Below, piece after piece: positions 7,591-15,827 of a stretch of DNA of 31,868 bases. Both the position numbers and the translations under genes were made by a program. The notes beneath the pieces are model-generated. The model was given only the letters and a program-made list of their open reading frames with translations, ran no database searches and had not been told where the DNA came from. Numbering within the stretch: the first letter of the stretch is position 1; every line of letters begins with the position of its first letter. Origin of the DNA: UBA1081 sp045636025 (GTDB taxonomy: Bacteria > Bacillota > Clostridia > Oscillospirales > Acutalibacteraceae); the NCBI GenBank assembly GCA_045636025.1, contig JAZTWP010000008.1, positions 1-31,868 of the forward strand, in the 5' to 3' direction.

Positions 7591-8202
7591 ATGCCTTCAG
7601 ATTACATATTCAGAAAAGCAACTTTCGGCGGTTTCAACAGAGAAGATGTTATTGCCTACATCAGCAAACTTATGGCAGATGCAGAAAATTACAGACTCGC
7701 TATTGATAATTATGAAAAACAGAATGCCGAGCTGAGAAACAGACTTGCTCAGTCTGAAATTTTCATTGAAAATATAAAAAAAGAACATGAATCTGAAATT
7801 GCTTCACTTGAAGAAAGCTATAAAACAAAAGAAGAAAATATCATAAATGAATATGAAGAAAAACTTCAGAATGAAATTCTTGCAGACCGCTCTGCAGAAG
7901 CAAAAGTCGGCACAGCAATGATAGATGTGCGTCGTTACGCAGACCTTCTTATTTCAGAAACATGCGATAAAATCGATAAAATGGCTGATGATGCAGATAC
8001 TGCAACTGCAAAAACACTTTCAAGAGTGCTTGACATTTCTTCAGGAATTCAGACTTTCTCAGACAAGCTCAATGCAATTCTCACAGATATTCTCTCTGAA
8101 AATGAAGAAATCTGCAAGGAGCTTACAGGCTTCAAAGGCTCACTGAGAATACCCTTTGAAACAGCAAACGGTAAAATTCAGGCAGAACTTTTAGATGGCT
8201 GA
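7591..8202 (+). CDS. DivIVA-like coiled-coil protein
   Basis: Protein of 203 residues with an N-terminal segment FRKATFGGFNREDVIAYISKL (residues 7-27) that resembles the membrane-binding head of DivIVA/GpsB proteins, including the GF-N-x-(E/D)-DV pattern. A long charged coiled coil follows (about 35-110), then a second helical region (about 115-180) and a short tail. DivIVA relatives bind curved or septal membrane and recruit division or cell-wall proteins; this member is short and its partner is unknown. AAAGGAG lies 8 bases before the start. It has its own promoter and a hairpin terminator. The sequence supports the domain call, not a specific role. Confidence 0.72.
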   Translation: MPSDYIFRKATFGGFNREDVIAYISKLMADAENYRLAIDNYEKQNAELRNRLAQSEIFIENIKKEHESEIASLEESYKTKEENIINEYEEKLQNEILADRSAEAKVGTAMIDVRRYADLLISETCDKIDKMADDADTATAKTLSRVLDISSGIQTFSDKLNAILTDILSENEEICKELTGFKGSLRIPFETANGKIQAELLDG

Positions 8203-8236
8203 TAACCTGCCGCAAAGCACATATATGAAACAATAC

Positions 8237-8281
8237 AAACACCGAAATCACAGCAGTTATAAAGTTTTTCGGTGTTTTTAT
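8237..8281 (+). terminator. Terminator after the DivIVA-like gene
   Basis: An 11 bp stem, AAACACCGAAA (8237-8247) with TTTCGGTGTTT (8267-8277), a 19-base loop, and a short T-run. The long loop makes it a weaker call; pcrA 44 bases on has no obvious promoter of its own and may depend on read-through. Confidence 0.62.
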
Positions 8282-8324
8282 TATGTCCGTACAACAAATT
8301 ACTTTTTAATATAAAGGATAGATT

Positions 8325-10673
8325 ATGAATACAGCAGACGCAAAGTTTTTAAGAGACAAAATAATAAAAAAAGAATTCGGACGAATGAATGACAAGCAGT
8401 TTGAAGCAGTTACCACAACAAAAGGTCCGCTTCTTATTCTTGCAGGTGCAGGAAGCGGAAAAACAACCGTTCTTGTTAACAGAATTGCATATCTCATTGC
8501 ATACGGTGAAGCATACGGAAATGACAATTTCAGATTCCCTCTAAATGATGAAGATTTTGCAATTATAAATGAATATTATAAAGGCAATGAAAGTCTTCGT
8601 GATGAAGCTCACAAGATTATGGGTTACAACACTCCTAAACCCTGGGAAATTCTTGCAATCACATTCACTAACAAAGCAGCAAAAGAGCTGAAAGAGCGTC
8701 TTGTAAAAATGCTTGGCGAAGAAAACGGAAACAATATCTGGGCAAGCACATTTCATTCCTGCTGTGTGAGAATTCTTCGTCGTGACGGTGAAAGACTCGG
8801 CTACTCTTCACATTTTACAATTTATGATACTGATGATTCAAAAAGAGTTATCAAGGAATGTCAGAGACTTCTCAATTTCGACGACAAATACATCGATTCA
8901 AAACTCATTATGCGTGAAATCAGCAGAGCAAAGGATTCTCTCATCACCCCTGCAGAATACCTTGCAGAGAATCAGGCAGACCCGAGAAAAGCAGTTATCG
9001 GCAAAGCTTACGCAAAATATCAGGAGCTTCTTAAAAATGCAGATGCAATGGACTTTGATGATATTATCGTAAACACAGTAAAGCTTCTCACAGAACACAA
9101 AGAAGTGAGAGAATATTATCAGAGCAAATTCAGATACGTTATGGTAGACGAGTATCAGGATACAAACCACGCACAGTACAAACTAACATCACTCCTTGCA
9201 GGCGGTTACAAAAACATCTGCGTTGTAGGTGACGACGACCAGAGTATTTACAGATTCAGAGGCGCAACAATTGAGAATATCCTGAGATTTGAATTCCAGT
9301 ATGACAATGCAAAAACAATTAGACTTGAACAGAATTACCGCTCTACACAGACAATTCTTGATGCCGCAAATGCTGTTATCTCAAACAACTCAGAAAGAAA
9401 AGGAAAAACTCTATGGACAGATAACGGTACAGGCGAAAAAATATTCATAAACACCCTTATGGACGACATAGGAGAAGGAATGTATATTGCTTCTGCAATT
9501 ATGGATTCATCAGCAAAAGGCAGGGCCTGGAGCGACCACGCAGTACTTTACAGAATGAATGCACAGTCAGCAACAATAGAAAGAGCACTTGTACGATCAG
9601 GTATCCCCTACAGAATCATCGGCGGACACCGCTTCTATGAAAGAAAAGAAGTAAAAGATATTGTGGCTTACCTTTCTGTTATCTGTAATCCCAATGACAC
9701 GGTAAGACTCAGAAGAATTATCAATGAGCCTAAGCGTGGTATCGGTGACAGCACAATAAATAACGCTGCAAAAATTGCTGATGCGCTCGGAATCAGCCTT
9801 TATGAAGTAATCAGCCACGCAAGCGACTACCCTATCCTCTCCAGAGCCGCAGGAAAGCTTGGTGAATTCACAATGATGATTGATTCACTTCACAGCATGA
9901 AGGATTCTGCAGAGCCTACAGAGCTTTTCAATACACTTCTGAACAAAATTAATTATATTGATCATCTTGCAAAAGATCCTGACACATTTGATGACAGAAA
10001 TGCCAACGTAAACGAATTGGGTGCCAACATTCAGCGTTATATTCAGGAAAACCCAGATGAGCCTACACTTGATTCTTTCCTTGAAGACGTTGCATTGATG
10101 TCGGATATTGATAATTACAACAATGACAGTGATTCAGTTGTGCTTATGACTCTTCATTCAGCAAAAGGTCTTGAATTCCCGGTTGTTTATATTCCCGGTA
10201 TGGAAAACGGCATCTTCCCGGGTATGCAGTCAATGATGTCTCAGGTTGATATGGAAGAAGAGCGCAGACTTGCATATGTAGGCATTACAAGAGCGAAAGA
10301 AAAGCTTATAATGACAAATGCAAAAACAAGAATGATATACGGTCAGACCTCTTACAATCCGCCTTCTTGCTTTATAGCAGAAATTCCTGAAGAATTGACC
10401 TTAGTCAAGAAACCGCAGACAATATCATCACAGCAGACAGAAAAAACATATGCACCGAAGCAAAGTTACACCTCATCATTTGCTTCTGTTTCACAAAAAC
10501 CCGTTTCAACACCCGGTTACAAAATCGGTGAAAGAGTAAATCATAAAAAATTCGGTGACGGAATGATTATTTCTGCAAGTAAAATGGGAAATGATATGCT
10601 ACTTGAAATTGCTTTTGACTCAGTCGGCACAAAAAAGCTGATGGCAAAGGTTGCACCGCTTACAAAAATTTAA
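8325..10673 (+). CDS. pcrA: PcrA/UvrD-type ATP-dependent DNA helicase
   Basis: Superfamily 1A 3'-5' helicase for repair, replication-conflict resolution and removal of recombinase from DNA. All motifs are present in the 782-residue protein: Q-motif MNDKQFEAV, Walker A AGAGSGKT (40-47), Ia AITFTNKAA (111-119), Walker B DEYQDT (275-280), III QSIYRFRGA, IV EQNYRST, V MTLHSAKGLEFPVVYIPG and VI EERRLAYVGITRAKEKL. A C-terminal segment (GERVNHKKFGDGMI to the end) fits the RNA polymerase-binding Tudor-like domain of PcrA. An insertion of roughly 40 residues (about 61-104) sits between motifs I and Ia compared with Bacillus PcrA. The start has AAAGGATAG upstream. Confidence 0.96.
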   Translation: MNTADAKFLRDKIIKKEFGRMNDKQFEAVTTTKGPLLILAGAGSGKTTVLVNRIAYLIAYGEAYGNDNFRFPLNDEDFAIINEYYKGNESLRDEAHKIMGYNTPKPWEILAITFTNKAAKELKERLVKMLGEENGNNIWASTFHSCCVRILRRDGERLGYSSHFTIYDTDDSKRVIKECQRLLNFDDKYIDSKLIMREISRAKDSLITPAEYLAENQADPRKAVIGKAYAKYQELLKNADAMDFDDIIVNTVKLLTEHKEVREYYQSKFRYVMVDEYQDTNHAQYKLTSLLAGGYKNICVVGDDDQSIYRFRGATIENILRFEFQYDNAKTIRLEQNYRSTQTILDAANAVISNNSERKGKTLWTDNGTGEKIFINTLMDDIGEGMYIASAIMDSSAKGRAWSDHAVLYRMNAQSATIERALVRSGIPYRIIGGHRFYERKEVKDIVAYLSVICNPNDTVRLRRIINEPKRGIGDSTINNAAKIADALGISLYEVISHASDYPILSRAAGKLGEFTMMIDSLHSMKDSAEPTELFNTLLNKINYIDHLAKDPDTFDDRNANVNELGANIQRYIQENPDEPTLDSFLEDVALMSDIDNYNNDSDSVVLMTLHSAKGLEFPVVYIPGMENGIFPGMQSMMSQVDMEEERRLAYVGITRAKEKLIMTNAKTRMIYGQTSYNPPSCFIAEIPEELTLVKKPQTISSQQTEKTYAPKQSYTSSFASVSQKPVSTPGYKIGERVNHKKFGDGMIISASKMGNDMLLEIAFDSVGTKKLMAKVAPLTKI

Positions 10674-10681
10674 TTACAAAG

Positions 10682-10716
10682 AAAAAAGCTTCTGCAAATT
10701 TGCAGAAGCTTTTTTT
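10682..10716. terminator. Bidirectional terminator between pcrA and livF
   Basis: A perfect 34-base palindrome (10682-10715) with core stem GCTTCTGCA/TGCAGAAGC flanked by A6 and T7 runs. It can end transcription from both converging sides. Confidence 0.95.
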
Positions 10717-10745
10717 ATACCGAAAATTTCGGGAGTAAATTTCAA

Positions 10746-11456
10746 TTAAGCACCGAGATAAGCTTTACGTACTCTTTCATCATTCATAAGGTCACTTGCC
10801 TTACCGTCCATAATAATCTTACCTGTTTCAAGAACATAAGCTCTGTCAGCAACCTGAAGAGCCATATTAGCATTCTGTTCAACAAGAAGTACAGTTGTGC
10901 CTTCGCTTTTGATTTTTTTTATGATTTCAAAAATTTCTGTAACATAAAGAGGTGAAAGACCCATTGAAGGTTCATCCATAAGGATGATTCTGGGCTTACT
11001 CATAAGTGCTCTGCCCATAGCAAGCATCTGCTGCTCACCGCCTGAAAGAGTACCTGCAACCTGGTTGCGTCTTTCTTTAAGTCTGGGGAAAAATTCAAAA
11101 ACCATCTCAAGAGATTCTTCAATTTCTTTCTTGTCTTTTCTTGTGAAAGCACCGAGTTTAAGATTGTCATAAACTGAAAGCTGAGCAAAAACACGTCTTC
11201 CTTCGGGAACATGAGCCATACCCATTGAAACAATCTTATGAGCGGGTACTTTACCGAGGTCTTTACCGTCAAGAGTGATAGTACCGCTTGCAGCGGGGAG
11301 AAGACCTGTTACTGTATGGAGTGTAGTTGTCTTACCTGCACCGTTTGCACCAATAAGAGCAACAACTTCACCCTGATTAACATCAAATGATACATTCTTT
11401 ATCGCCTGAATGACACCGAAAAATACATTCAGATCACGAACTTCAAGCATAGCCAT
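10746..11456 (-). CDS. livF: LivF, branched-chain amino acid ABC transporter ATP-binding protein
   Basis: One of the two cytoplasmic ATPases of the high-affinity leucine/isoleucine/valine importer. The 236-residue protein has Walker A GANGAGKTT (about 36-44), the signature LSGGEQQMLAMGRAL, Walker B IILMDEPSMGLSP and the switch histidine region replaced by VEQN, the LivF pattern (VLLVEQNANMAL). GGAGGCAG precedes its ATG. It is the last gene of the livHMGF unit, 14 bases after livG, and a bidirectional terminator follows. Confidence 0.95.
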   Translation of the reverse strand: MAMLEVRDLNVFFGVIQAIKNVSFDVNQGEVVALIGANGAGKTTTLHTVTGLLPAASGTITLDGKDLGKVPAHKIVSMGMAHVPEGRRVFAQLSVYDNLKLGAFTRKDKKEIEESLEMVFEFFPRLKERRNQVAGTLSGGEQQMLAMGRALMSKPRIILMDEPSMGLSPLYVTEIFEIIKKIKSEGTTVLLVEQNANMALQVADRAYVLETGKIIMDGKASDLMNDERVRKAYLGA

Positions 11457-11470
11457 TATAATCTGCCTCC

Positions 11471-12229
11471 TTACTGACCGAGATAAGCCTTGACAACTTC
11501 GGGATTCTTAAGAACTTCTTCAGTTTTACCCTTTGCAAGTTCTGTACCGAAATTGAGAACTGTAATCTCTTCACAGATACCTGAAACAAGACTCATATCG
11601 TGTTCAATAACGAGAATTGTAAGGTCAAAATGATCTCTTACAAATCTGATAGTATCCATAAGTTCATTTGTTTCATTGGGGTTCATACCTGCTGCAGGTT
11701 CGTCAAGAAGAAGAAGCTTGGGATTTGTAGCAATAGCTCTTGCGATTTCAAGCTTTCTCTGCTTACCGTAAGGAAGATTTGATGCAAGTGTGTCTGCGTG
11801 AACATCAAGATCAAAAACCTTAAGAAGTTCAAGAGCTTTCTCATTCATCATCTTTTCTGTCTTGAAGAATGAAGGAAGCCTGAAAATACCTGAAACAGTT
11901 GAATATTTCATTCCGTTATGAAGACCGACTTTAACATTATCAAGAACAGAAAGTTCTTTGAAAAGACGGATGTTCTGGAATGTACGTGCAATACCTGCTT
12001 TATTTATATCAGCAGGCTTTTTACCCTTGAGTTCTTTACCGTCAAGGAAGAAAGTGCCGCTTGTGGGCTTGTAAACACCTGTAAGAAGGTTGAATACAGT
12101 TGTTTTACCTGCACCGTTGGGACCGATAAGACCGTAAAGTGCTCCTTTTTCAAGAGTGAGGTTGAAATTATCAACAGCTTTAAGACCACCGAAGGTAATG
12201 CCGAGATTTTTAACTTCAAGTAATGCCAT
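11471..12229 (-). CDS. livG: LivG, branched-chain amino acid ABC transporter ATP-binding protein
   Basis: Second cytoplasmic ATPase of the Liv importer, 252 residues. Walker A is GPNGAGKTT, the signature region is LPYGKQRKLEIARAIATNPKLLLLDEPAAGMNP, and the C-terminus has VIEHDMSLVSGICEEITVLNFG, all characteristic of LivG and distinct from LivF. The inserted segment around AGIARTFQNIRLFKELSVLDNV is the LivG Q-loop. Its start lies 1 base beyond the livM stop, with AAGGAGGT located inside the end of livM, so translation is probably coupled. Confidence 0.95.
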   Translation of the reverse strand: MALLEVKNLGITFGGLKAVDNFNLTLEKGALYGLIGPNGAGKTTVFNLLTGVYKPTSGTFFLDGKELKGKKPADINKAGIARTFQNIRLFKELSVLDNVKVGLHNGMKYSTVSGIFRLPSFFKTEKMMNEKALELLKVFDLDVHADTLASNLPYGKQRKLEIARAIATNPKLLLLDEPAAGMNPNETNELMDTIRFVRDHFDLTILVIEHDMSLVSGICEEITVLNFGTELAKGKTEEVLKNPEVVKAYLGQ

Positions 12230-12230
12230 C

Positions 12231-13310
12231 TCACACTACCTCCTTTTTATTTTTCTTGAGTTTTGAAGAAAATTTAAGAGAGAACTGCTCTTTAAGCTTG
12301 ATAAAGTAATCACCGTTGTTGACAATCATCATTACTATAAGGATAATTGCATAAATGAGCATTCTGTATTTACCGATTGAACTACGGAGCAATTCGGGAA
12401 TCAATGTAAGAAGCACTGAAGCAATAATACTGCCCCTGATTGAACCGATACCACCGAGAACAACAAAAACAAGAACAAGAATTGAAAGGTTGTAGTCAAA
12501 CTTTGAAGCCTGGAGTGTTGAGAAGTTGTGTGAATAAAGTGAACCTGCAACACCTGCGAAAAATGCAGTAAGAGCAAATGTTATAAGCTTGTACTTAGTA
12601 ACATTGATACCTACTGATTCTGCTGCAATTCTGTTATCACGGATAGACATAACTGCACGGCCTGTTCTTGAATTTACAAAGTTGTAAGCTATAATTGTTG
12701 TGATAACGAGAACAACAAAAGCAATTGTAAAATTGGAGCTTTTGGGTGTGCCGTTAAGACCAAGAGCACCGCTTATAAGAAGCTTACCGTCTGCAGCCAT
12801 ATTGAGATCACTTGAAGATTTGAGTGAAACGTGGAAGCCTTCTGAATCAAGACCGAGATAGATTGACGCACAGATATTCTTGATAATTTCACCGAATGCA
12901 AGTGTAACAATCGCAAGATAGTCACCACGGAGTCTGAGTACGGGGACACCGATTAATATGCCGAATATAGCAGCAAATATACCACCGATGAGCATTGCAA
13001 GGGGGAATCTGATAAATACCTGAGGAATTGCATCCTGAAGAAGGATTGAGAAAAGTGCACCTGAATAAGCACCGATACACATAAAGCCTGCCTGGCCGAG
13101 GCTGAGCTCACCAAGAATACCTACAGTAAGATTAAGAGATACTGCAAGGATAGCGTAAACACAAAGAGGTACAAGCAAGTCTTTGATCATATAAGACAAT
13201 TTGCCTGCATTGAAAAGAATAGTTACGATTACAAATGTAACAGCAAGTAACGCATAGGTTATCAGACTGTTTTTTGTGTCGGGTTTGTTGAATTTTAATT
13301 TCTTTAACAT
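12231..13310 (-). CDS. livM: LivM, branched-chain amino acid ABC transporter permease
   Basis: Membrane subunit of the Liv importer, 359 residues with about eight to ten hydrophobic segments. Recognised from AVSLNLTVGILGELSLGQAGFMCIGAYSGA, RLRGDYLAIVTLAFGEIIKNI and the conserved cytoplasmic loop SIRDNRIAAESVGINVTKYKL that contacts the ATPases. GGVGSI-type residues appear near the C-terminus as VLGGIGSIRGSIIAS. It follows livH by 24 bases; AGGGAGA is the ribosome site. It pairs with LivH to form the channel. The lysine-rich tail KLKKNKKEVV is a plain cytoplasmic end. Confidence 0.94.
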   Translation of the reverse strand: MLKKLKFNKPDTKNSLITYALLAVTFVIVTILFNAGKLSYMIKDLLVPLCVYAILAVSLNLTVGILGELSLGQAGFMCIGAYSGALFSILLQDAIPQVFIRFPLAMLIGGIFAAIFGILIGVPVLRLRGDYLAIVTLAFGEIIKNICASIYLGLDSEGFHVSLKSSSDLNMAADGKLLISGALGLNGTPKSSNFTIAFVVLVITTIIAYNFVNSRTGRAVMSIRDNRIAAESVGINVTKYKLITFALTAFFAGVAGSLYSHNFSTLQASKFDYNLSILVLVFVVLGGIGSIRGSIIASVLLTLIPELLRSSIGKYRMLIYAIILIVMMIVNNGDYFIKLKEQFSLKFSSKLKKNKKEVV

Positions 13311-13334
13311 TTCTGATATTCTCCCTTCACAAAA

Positions 13335-14219
13335 TTAAACCTTTTCAGTCATCTTCTTGCCGAGGATACCTGTAGGCTTGAACATGAGAATAAGAATAAG
13401 AACGCCAAAAACAATAGCGTCAGCAAGCTGAGTTGAAATATAAGCTTTGCCGAGAATTTCAATTATACCGATAAGGATACCACCTATCATAGCACCGGGA
13501 ATTGAACCGATACCGCCGAAAACAGCAGCAGTGAATGCCTTGATACCGGGCATAGCACCTGTTGTGTTCTGAAGAATGGGGTATGCTGAACAATAAAGTG
13601 CACCTGCAACAGCAGCAAGAGCTGAGCCGATAGCGAATGTTATTGAAATTGTCTTGTTGACATTAACACCCATAAGCTGAGCTGCGCCCTTATCTTCAGA
13701 TACTGCAAGCATTGCTTTACCGGTCTTTGTCTTCTTGATGAAAAGTGAAAGGCATACAACTATAAGTATTGAAATAATTATTGCAGCTGAAGTTTCACCT
13801 GAAATAACAATCTGACCGTCAAAGAGCTTGATTGCGGGAATATTTACAACTGAAGAGAAAGTAACAGGGTTTGCACCGAAAATAATAAGTGCAATATTCT
13901 GAAGGAAATAGCTGACACCGATAGCCGTGATAAGAACAGCAAGAGAGGTTGCTTTTCTCAGCGGTTTATATGCTACTTTTTCAATTGTCATACCGAGTAT
14001 TGTACAGACAAGCATTGCAAGAAGTACACTGAGCACGGGAGGAAGCTGAAGATACTTGGCTGATGTAAGAAATACAACATAACCGCCGATCATGATAACG
14101 TCACCATGCGCAAAGTTAAGCATCTTTGCAATACCGTAAACCATAGTATATCCGAGAGCAATAACAGCATAAATACTGCCAAGGCTTATACCATTAATGA
14201 GGTGGCTTAAAAAACCCAT
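13335..14219 (-). CDS. livH: LivH, branched-chain amino acid ABC transporter permease
   Basis: Membrane subunit of the Liv importer, 294 residues. The N-terminus HLINGISLGSIYAVIALGYTMVYGIAKMLNFAHGD is the LivH hallmark, and the loop AVSEDKGAAQLMGVNVNKTI is the ATPase-contact motif. AVFGGIGSIPGAMIGG near the end is also conserved. The ATG at 14219 is chosen because AAAGGATG lies about 8 bases upstream; longer readings start inside or above that site. It is the first gene of the livHMGF unit with its own promoter at 14280-14308, separated from livJ by a strong terminator. Confidence 0.94.
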   Translation of the reverse strand: MGFLSHLINGISLGSIYAVIALGYTMVYGIAKMLNFAHGDVIMIGGYVVFLTSAKYLQLPPVLSVLLAMLVCTILGMTIEKVAYKPLRKATSLAVLITAIGVSYFLQNIALIIFGANPVTFSSVVNIPAIKLFDGQIVISGETSAAIIISILIVVCLSLFIKKTKTGKAMLAVSEDKGAAQLMGVNVNKTISITFAIGSALAAVAGALYCSAYPILQNTTGAMPGIKAFTAAVFGGIGSIPGAMIGGILIGIIEILGKAYISTQLADAIVFGVLILILMFKPTGILGKKMTEKV

Positions 14220-14279
14220 AAAGAACATCCTTTCATACTTAATTGGCATAATTGCCCGAAAGTATATTATAACTCGTAA

Positions 14280-14308
14280 ATTATAGCATAGAAAACCGTA
14301 AAATACAA
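14280..14308 (-). promoter_or_regulatory. Promoter of livHMGF
   Basis: The -35 is TTGTAT (14303-14308) and the -10 is TATAAT (14280-14285) with a 17 bp spacer, downstream of the livJ terminator. A second TATAAT-like hexamer lies closer to livH but without a good -35. The sequence suggests membrane and ATPase genes can be made independently of livJ. Confidence 0.6.
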
Positions 14309-14324
14309 TATATAATTCAAAAAT

Positions 14325-14357
14325 AAAAGAAAAAAACCGACAGTAAAAACTGTCGGT
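14325..14357 (-). terminator. livJ terminator
   Basis: On the minus strand a perfect 9 bp stem (14357-14349 with 14344-14336), loop TTTT, is followed by a run of T residues broken by one C. It lies 18 bases after the livJ stop and before the livH promoter. Confidence 0.92.
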
Positions 14358-14374
14358 CGTAAATCATTTAAGAA

Positions 14375-15580
14375 TTAAAGAGCAACGTATGCGCCGTTTT
14401 TGATTTCAACAGCCATAGGAGCCTTTGAAACTGCACCTGACTTATCCCATGTAAGGTCTTTGCCGGCACCTGTAAGTCCCTTGTATGCAAAACCGTCTGC
14501 ACAGATAGCAGCCTTGAGAACATCACAGATTTCTGATGCACTCTTGTCTGCTGTGATGTTGTTAGCCTTGATGAGTTCAGCAATGATGTAAACACCGTCA
14601 TAAGCGTCAGCAGCAAACTGGTTGGGAGTTTCATTGTTATACTTTGCCTTGTAAGCAGTTACAAACTTCTTTGTAGCATCGTCTTCAGCATCAGCTGCGA
14701 AGGGAGTAAGGAGCATTACGCCTTCTGCAAGAGCTGTGTCGAAGTTTTCAACACCGAGGATACCGTCGAGACCGTCACAACCAAAGAACTTGGGAGCGTA
14801 GTCAACAGCGTCAGCAGCCTTGAGGATAAGAGAAGCTTCTGTGTAGTAGATGGGAAGGAAAACAAGATCAGCGCCAGCTGACTTACAAGCCTGAATCTGA
14901 GCTGAGAAGTCCTTGTTTGTGTCCTTTGTGAAAGCCTGTTCTGCAACAATTTCAAGATTCTTGTTTGCAGCTTCAGCCTTGAATGTGTTGTAGATACCTG
15001 TTGAGTATGCATCTGATGAGTCATAGATGATACCAACCTTAGTTGCGATCGCGTTGTCAGCGATGTACTGAGCTGAACCAACACCCTGGTTTGAGTCTGT
15101 GAAACAGATCTGGAAACAGTTGTCGTTCTTGATTACATCGTCAGCTGAAGCTGAAGGAGTGAGCTGGAACATATTGTCTTCTGCAGTCTTTTCGATAACT
15201 GCAAGAGCTGAACCTGAAGTAACTGTACCAAGGAAAATCTGCATACCCTGGTCTTTAAGAGAGTTGTAAGCACTAACTGCTTTTTCACCTGAGTCAGCTT
15301 CGTCGTCAGCTGTAACGAGCTTGAGTTTGATGCCGTTTACGCCGCCTGCTGCGTTGATTTCATCAACTGCGAGCTGAGCTGCATTAACAACAGCGTTACC
15401 GTACTGAGCAGCGCTGCCTGTGAGAGGACCTGATACACCGATAACGATTTCTGATCCAGTAGCTGCTGTGTTATTCTTATCGGGATCTGAGCTGCCTTCA
15501 TCGCCTGACTTTGTACAAGCAGCGAATGAAAGAACCATTACGAGTGCAAGAACAACAGCAAGAATTTTCTTGAGTTTCAT
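14375..15580 (-). CDS. livJ: LivJ/LivK-type branched-chain amino acid-binding lipoprotein
   Basis: Extracellular solute-binding protein that hands branched-chain amino acids to LivHM. The 401-residue product starts with a lipoprotein signal (MKLKKILAVVLALVMVLSFA-AC, lipidated C22), then a serine/glycine/asparagine-rich linker, then a type 1 periplasmic-binding fold beginning IVIGVSGPLTGSAAQYGN. ELKANNI-like and GITGKDL-like C-terminal elements appear as ELIKANNITA and YKGLTGAGKDLTW. The ATG at 15580 has GGAGG upstream; a longer reading to 15610 lacks this. A consensus promoter and a structured leader lie upstream and a strong terminator lies downstream, fitting the high expression expected of a binding protein. 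Exact ligand is inferred from the adjacent liv genes. Confidence 0.93.
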   Translation of the reverse strand: MKLKKILAVVLALVMVLSFAACTKSGDEGSSDPDKNNTAATGSEIVIGVSGPLTGSAAQYGNAVVNAAQLAVDEINAAGGVNGIKLKLVTADDEADSGEKAVSAYNSLKDQGMQIFLGTVTSGSALAVIEKTAEDNMFQLTPSASADDVIKNDNCFQICFTDSNQGVGSAQYIADNAIATKVGIIYDSSDAYSTGIYNTFKAEAANKNLEIVAEQAFTKDTNKDFSAQIQACKSAGADLVFLPIYYTEASLILKAADAVDYAPKFFGCDGLDGILGVENFDTALAEGVMLLTPFAADAEDDATKKFVTAYKAKYNNETPNQFAADAYDGVYIIAELIKANNITADKSASEICDVLKAAICADGFAYKGLTGAGKDLTWDKSGAVSKAPMAVEIKNGAYVAL

Positions 15581-15601
15581 AAAAAAACCTCCATAAATTT
15601 T

Positions 15602-15662
15602 CACATACACGACTTTAATTTTTTATGTATGCGCCACATACTGACGCAGTCATACCACGACA
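15602..15662 (-). promoter_or_regulatory. Repeat-rich leader of livJ
   Basis: Between the livJ promoter and start codon lie near-direct repeats CATACACGAC (15604-15613) and CATACCACGAC (15651-15661, one inserted base) and an inverted pair GTATG (15627-15631)/CATAC (15637-15641), plus a short TGAC/GTCA stem on the minus strand. The GTATG/CATAC units can pair in alternative ways. It does not match a riboswitch class or T-box that I recognise; role unknown. Confidence 0.4.
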
Positions 15663-15678
15663 CTATTGTGATAAATAG

Positions 15679-15707
15679 ATTATAGTATTAATAGTATTTA
15701 TTGTCAA
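15679..15707 (-). promoter_or_regulatory. livJ promoter (perfect sigma-A consensus)
   Basis: The -35 is TTGACA (15702-15707) and the -10 is TATAAT (15679-15684), spaced by exactly 17 bp. This full match predicts strong constitutive activity unless repressed. The rest of the gap to 15827 is AT-rich and shows no convincing terminator for the upstream lipoprotein gene. Confidence 0.85.
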
Positions 15708-15827
15708 CAATAAGTTGATTGGTAAAACTTATAAAAAGATTATAGATATATTGTGCACATTGTCTATTTTTCTTTATTTACACTATATCTTGTTAAAATA
15801 TTGCTAAAATCTGCAAGAAACGACTTA

